Assembly: GCF_005887115.1 (NCBI RefSeq)
Contig: NZ_PNCJ01000017.1
Span: 186,001-250,000, forward strand
Direction of reading: 5' to 3'
Length of the DNA stretch: 64,000 nt
From: Pseudoalteromonas rubra
GTDB lineage: Bacteria; Pseudomonadota; Gammaproteobacteria; Enterobacterales; Alteromonadaceae
The notes below the pieces were generated by a model that did not search any database, had not been told where the DNA came from, and saw nothing but the letters and a program-made list of their open reading frames with translations. Below, piece by piece: positions 62,612-64,000 of the stretch. The position numbers and the translations under genes are program-made. Numbering within the stretch: position 1 is the first letter of the stretch; the number at the start of each line of letters is the position of its first letter.

Positions 62612-63702
62612 TGATTTTAGATAGTTTTCAATATATGAATGCGCTTGATTACTTTGAATTGTTTTTCATGGGTGTACTTGCTTCCGGTGCTTTGGTATTG
62701 CTGATGCATAGGCTTGCAATACCTCTGGGCCTGATGGATGTCCCATGTGAGCGAAAGGATCATAATGGGCAAGTGCCTCTGGTTGGGGGAATGGCAGTTT
62801 ACATTGCAACTGCAGTGATTCTGCTGTTTTATCAGCCGCACTCAGTGGATCGCGATCTATACTTGGTCGCTAGCGCTATTATTGTGTTCATTGGGGTACT
62901 GGACGATAAATATGACCTTACGGTGAGATCAAGGTTGATTGGCCAGAGCTTAGTTGCACTCATTTTAATTGCAGGCTTGCAGAAGCACTTTTTCTCACTT
63001 GGAGACCTGTTCTCGATTGGTACTACAATCGAGCTATATTCTTTCGGTATTCCGTTTACGGTGTTGGCTGTGCTTGCGTTAATTAATGCATTTAACATGA
63101 TCGATGGCATTGATGGCCTGCTGGGATTTGTGTCTGCGGTATTCTATGGCTTTTTAGGCGTACAGGCGCTACTCAGTGGTAGTATTTACATCTTCATCAC
63201 TTGCTTAGTTTTGGTCGCTTGCCTGATCCCCTTTTTGGCTGCAAACTTAGGTTTCGCACCCGTTGGAAATAAAAAGATTTTTATGGGAGATGCAGGTTCT
63301 ATGTTTATGGGGTTGACTGTTGTTTGGTTGACAGTTGAGGCGACACAATCCTCTCAACCCATTGTCAGACCGGTTACAGTACTGTTTTTTGCTGCACTAC
63401 CTATCATAGATATGATTGCGATTATTATTCGACGTATCAAAAAAGGGAAATCTCCATTGGTTGCAGACAGAGATCATATCCACCACATCTTTATGCGGGG
63501 AGGGCTTTCTCCAAGACAGACTCTGCTTGTACTCGTCACGCTTTCTTTTATGAGTGCGTTTTTTGGCCTTATGCTAGAGCGCTTTAATGTACCTGATGTG
63601 CTTGTATTGGCCTCATTCATATGTTTGTGTGTGGCGTATAGCATAATGGTTCAACATTCATGGAAGTTTTGTCGGTGGTTAAGAAGCCACTTTACAAAGT
63701 AA
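62611..63702 (+). CDS. WecA-like undecaprenyl-phosphate sugar-1-phosphate transferase (GT4 family)
   Basis: A 363-residue polytopic membrane enzyme that moves a HexNAc-1-phosphate (or similar) to undecaprenyl phosphate, starting surface glycan synthesis. It has GVLDDKYDL (metal DD), NMIDGIDGLLGF, FMGDAGSMFMGL and the WecA-type histidine motif DRDHIHHIFMRGG. ATG 62611 is chosen because it overlaps the upstream stop as TAATG and has AGGA upstream; ATG 62635 is possible, and the longer frame to 62545 is not needed. Confidence 0.88.
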   Translation: MILDSFQYMNALDYFELFFMGVLASGALVLLMHRLAIPLGLMDVPCERKDHNGQVPLVGGMAVYIATAVILLFYQPHSVDRDLYLVASAIIVFIGVLDDKYDLTVRSRLIGQSLVALILIAGLQKHFFSLGDLFSIGTTIELYSFGIPFTVLAVLALINAFNMIDGIDGLLGFVSAVFYGFLGVQALLSGSIYIFITCLVLVACLIPFLAANLGFAPVGNKKIFMGDAGSMFMGLTVVWLTVEATQSSQPIVRPVTVLFFAALPIIDMIAIIIRRIKKGKSPLVADRDHIHHIFMRGGLSPRQTLLVLVTLSFMSAFFGLMLERFNVPDVLVLASFICLCVAYSIMVQHSWKFCRWLRSHFTK

Positions 63703-63791
63703 TGTGGTACCCGCCGAAACTTTGAGAAAAATTATTCATTTCTAGCGAGTGGATTGGAACAATACACTCGCCAAACGAGCAGAGACAATTT

Positions 63792-64000
63792 ATGCATTTT
63801 GGTTCAGAAGAGACTGGAGATAACTTTTTTCTAGCTACACTAGTCAAATACCTAATATCTAAAAGTGTATACCTAATATCGGCAGGTGCTTTGTGCTTTA
63901 TACTTGCCATTTTCTATTCACTTCAATTGCCTAATATATACCAATCAGAAGCACTATTGGCACCTACTTCTAATGAATCCGCGAATGGAAATTTGGCCTC
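63792..64000 (+). CDS. Wzz-like chain-length determinant (partial, 5' end)
   Basis: The last 209 nt open a frame of 69 codons that runs off the window. After a short polar N-terminus comes a membrane helix (SVYLISAGALCFILAIFYSL) and then LPNIYQSEALLAPTS, the signature start of the periplasmic domain of Wzz/Wzc co-polymerases. It controls glycan chain length. The 89-bp gap before it has a 7-bp hairpin (GCGAGTG/CACTCGC, 63745-63771). Whether a Wzc kinase domain follows cannot be seen. Confidence 0.75.
   Translation, partial: MHFGSEETGDNFFLATLVKYLISKSVYLISAGALCFILAIFYSLQLPNIYQSEALLAPTSNESANGNLA

Overview
The window looks like the chromosome of a marine gammaproteobacterium of the order Alteromonadales, most probably a Pseudoalteromonas. 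The reasons are a complete dcw cluster in gammaproteobacterial order, a GH20 hexosaminidase next to a NagP-type sugar transporter, family II pyrophosphatase, a LuxI/LuxR pair, DUF481 and M13 proteins, and a Wza/WecA/Wzz surface polysaccharide locus. The genus is an inference from gene content; no rRNA is present to confirm it.

Region 1 (1-11949) reads as a specialised-metabolite cluster that continues upstream of the window. It holds two class III aminotransferases (the first only as a tail), a periplasmic unknown, an AfsA-like double-hotdog protein overlapping a HAD phosphatase, an aldo-keto reductase, a flavin monooxygenase, a condensation-type acyltransferase, an alpha/beta hydrolase fused to a degenerate MDR domain, an EamA exporter, and a protein that looks like a decayed HMGL-type TIM barrel fused to a winged helix. 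AfsA plus HAD phosphatase plus reductase is the enzyme logic of Streptomyces gamma-butyrolactone/butenolide/furan signals (AfsA, MmfL-MmfP).

Region 2 (11950-19223) holds a LuxR-type receptor and a LuxI-type AHL synthase, with every AHL-family key residue I checked present. A divergent thermostable-hemolysin-family (acyltransferase-like) gene, an NADPH:quinone-type oxidoreductase, a secreted unknown, an amidase and a second EamA exporter follow. Three 20-bp elements with a shared TGGACAG core lie between luxI and the oxidoreductase; the third (14809-14828) is an almost ideal lux box in the classical position over the -35.

Region 3 (19224-28803) is housekeeping and accessory: Mn-dependent pyrophosphatase, a DKNYY lipoprotein, a Na+/H+ antiporter, a lipoprotein alkaline phosphatase with a Val/Glu/Lys repeat linker and a candidate Pho box, degraded-looking sequence, and a membrane-bound dCache-like/HAMP/PAS/GGDEF/EAL protein.

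Region 4 (28804-53177) is the dcw operon: mraZ-rsmH-ftsL-ftsI-murE-murF-mraY-murD-ftsW-murG-murC-ddl-ftsQ-ftsA-ftsZ-lpxC, nearly all overlapping or within a few bases of each other. Convergent dciA, secA, mutT and an M13 peptidase follow. The promoter region carries four TGGNN repeats at 10-bp spacing (MraZ operator) and a perfect 15-bp inverted copy of its core 108 bp away, facing the divergent GGDEF/EAL gene.

Region 5 (53178-64000) holds the hexosaminidase and NagP genes, each with an AGCGCT-centred palindrome (probable LacI-type NagR operators). tRNA-His, an MscS channel and a DUF481 outer membrane protein follow, then the start of a polysaccharide locus (Wza-like SLBB exporter, WecA-like sugar-phosphate transferase, partial Wzz). 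I saw no CRISPR array, rRNA, prophage or insertion sequence.
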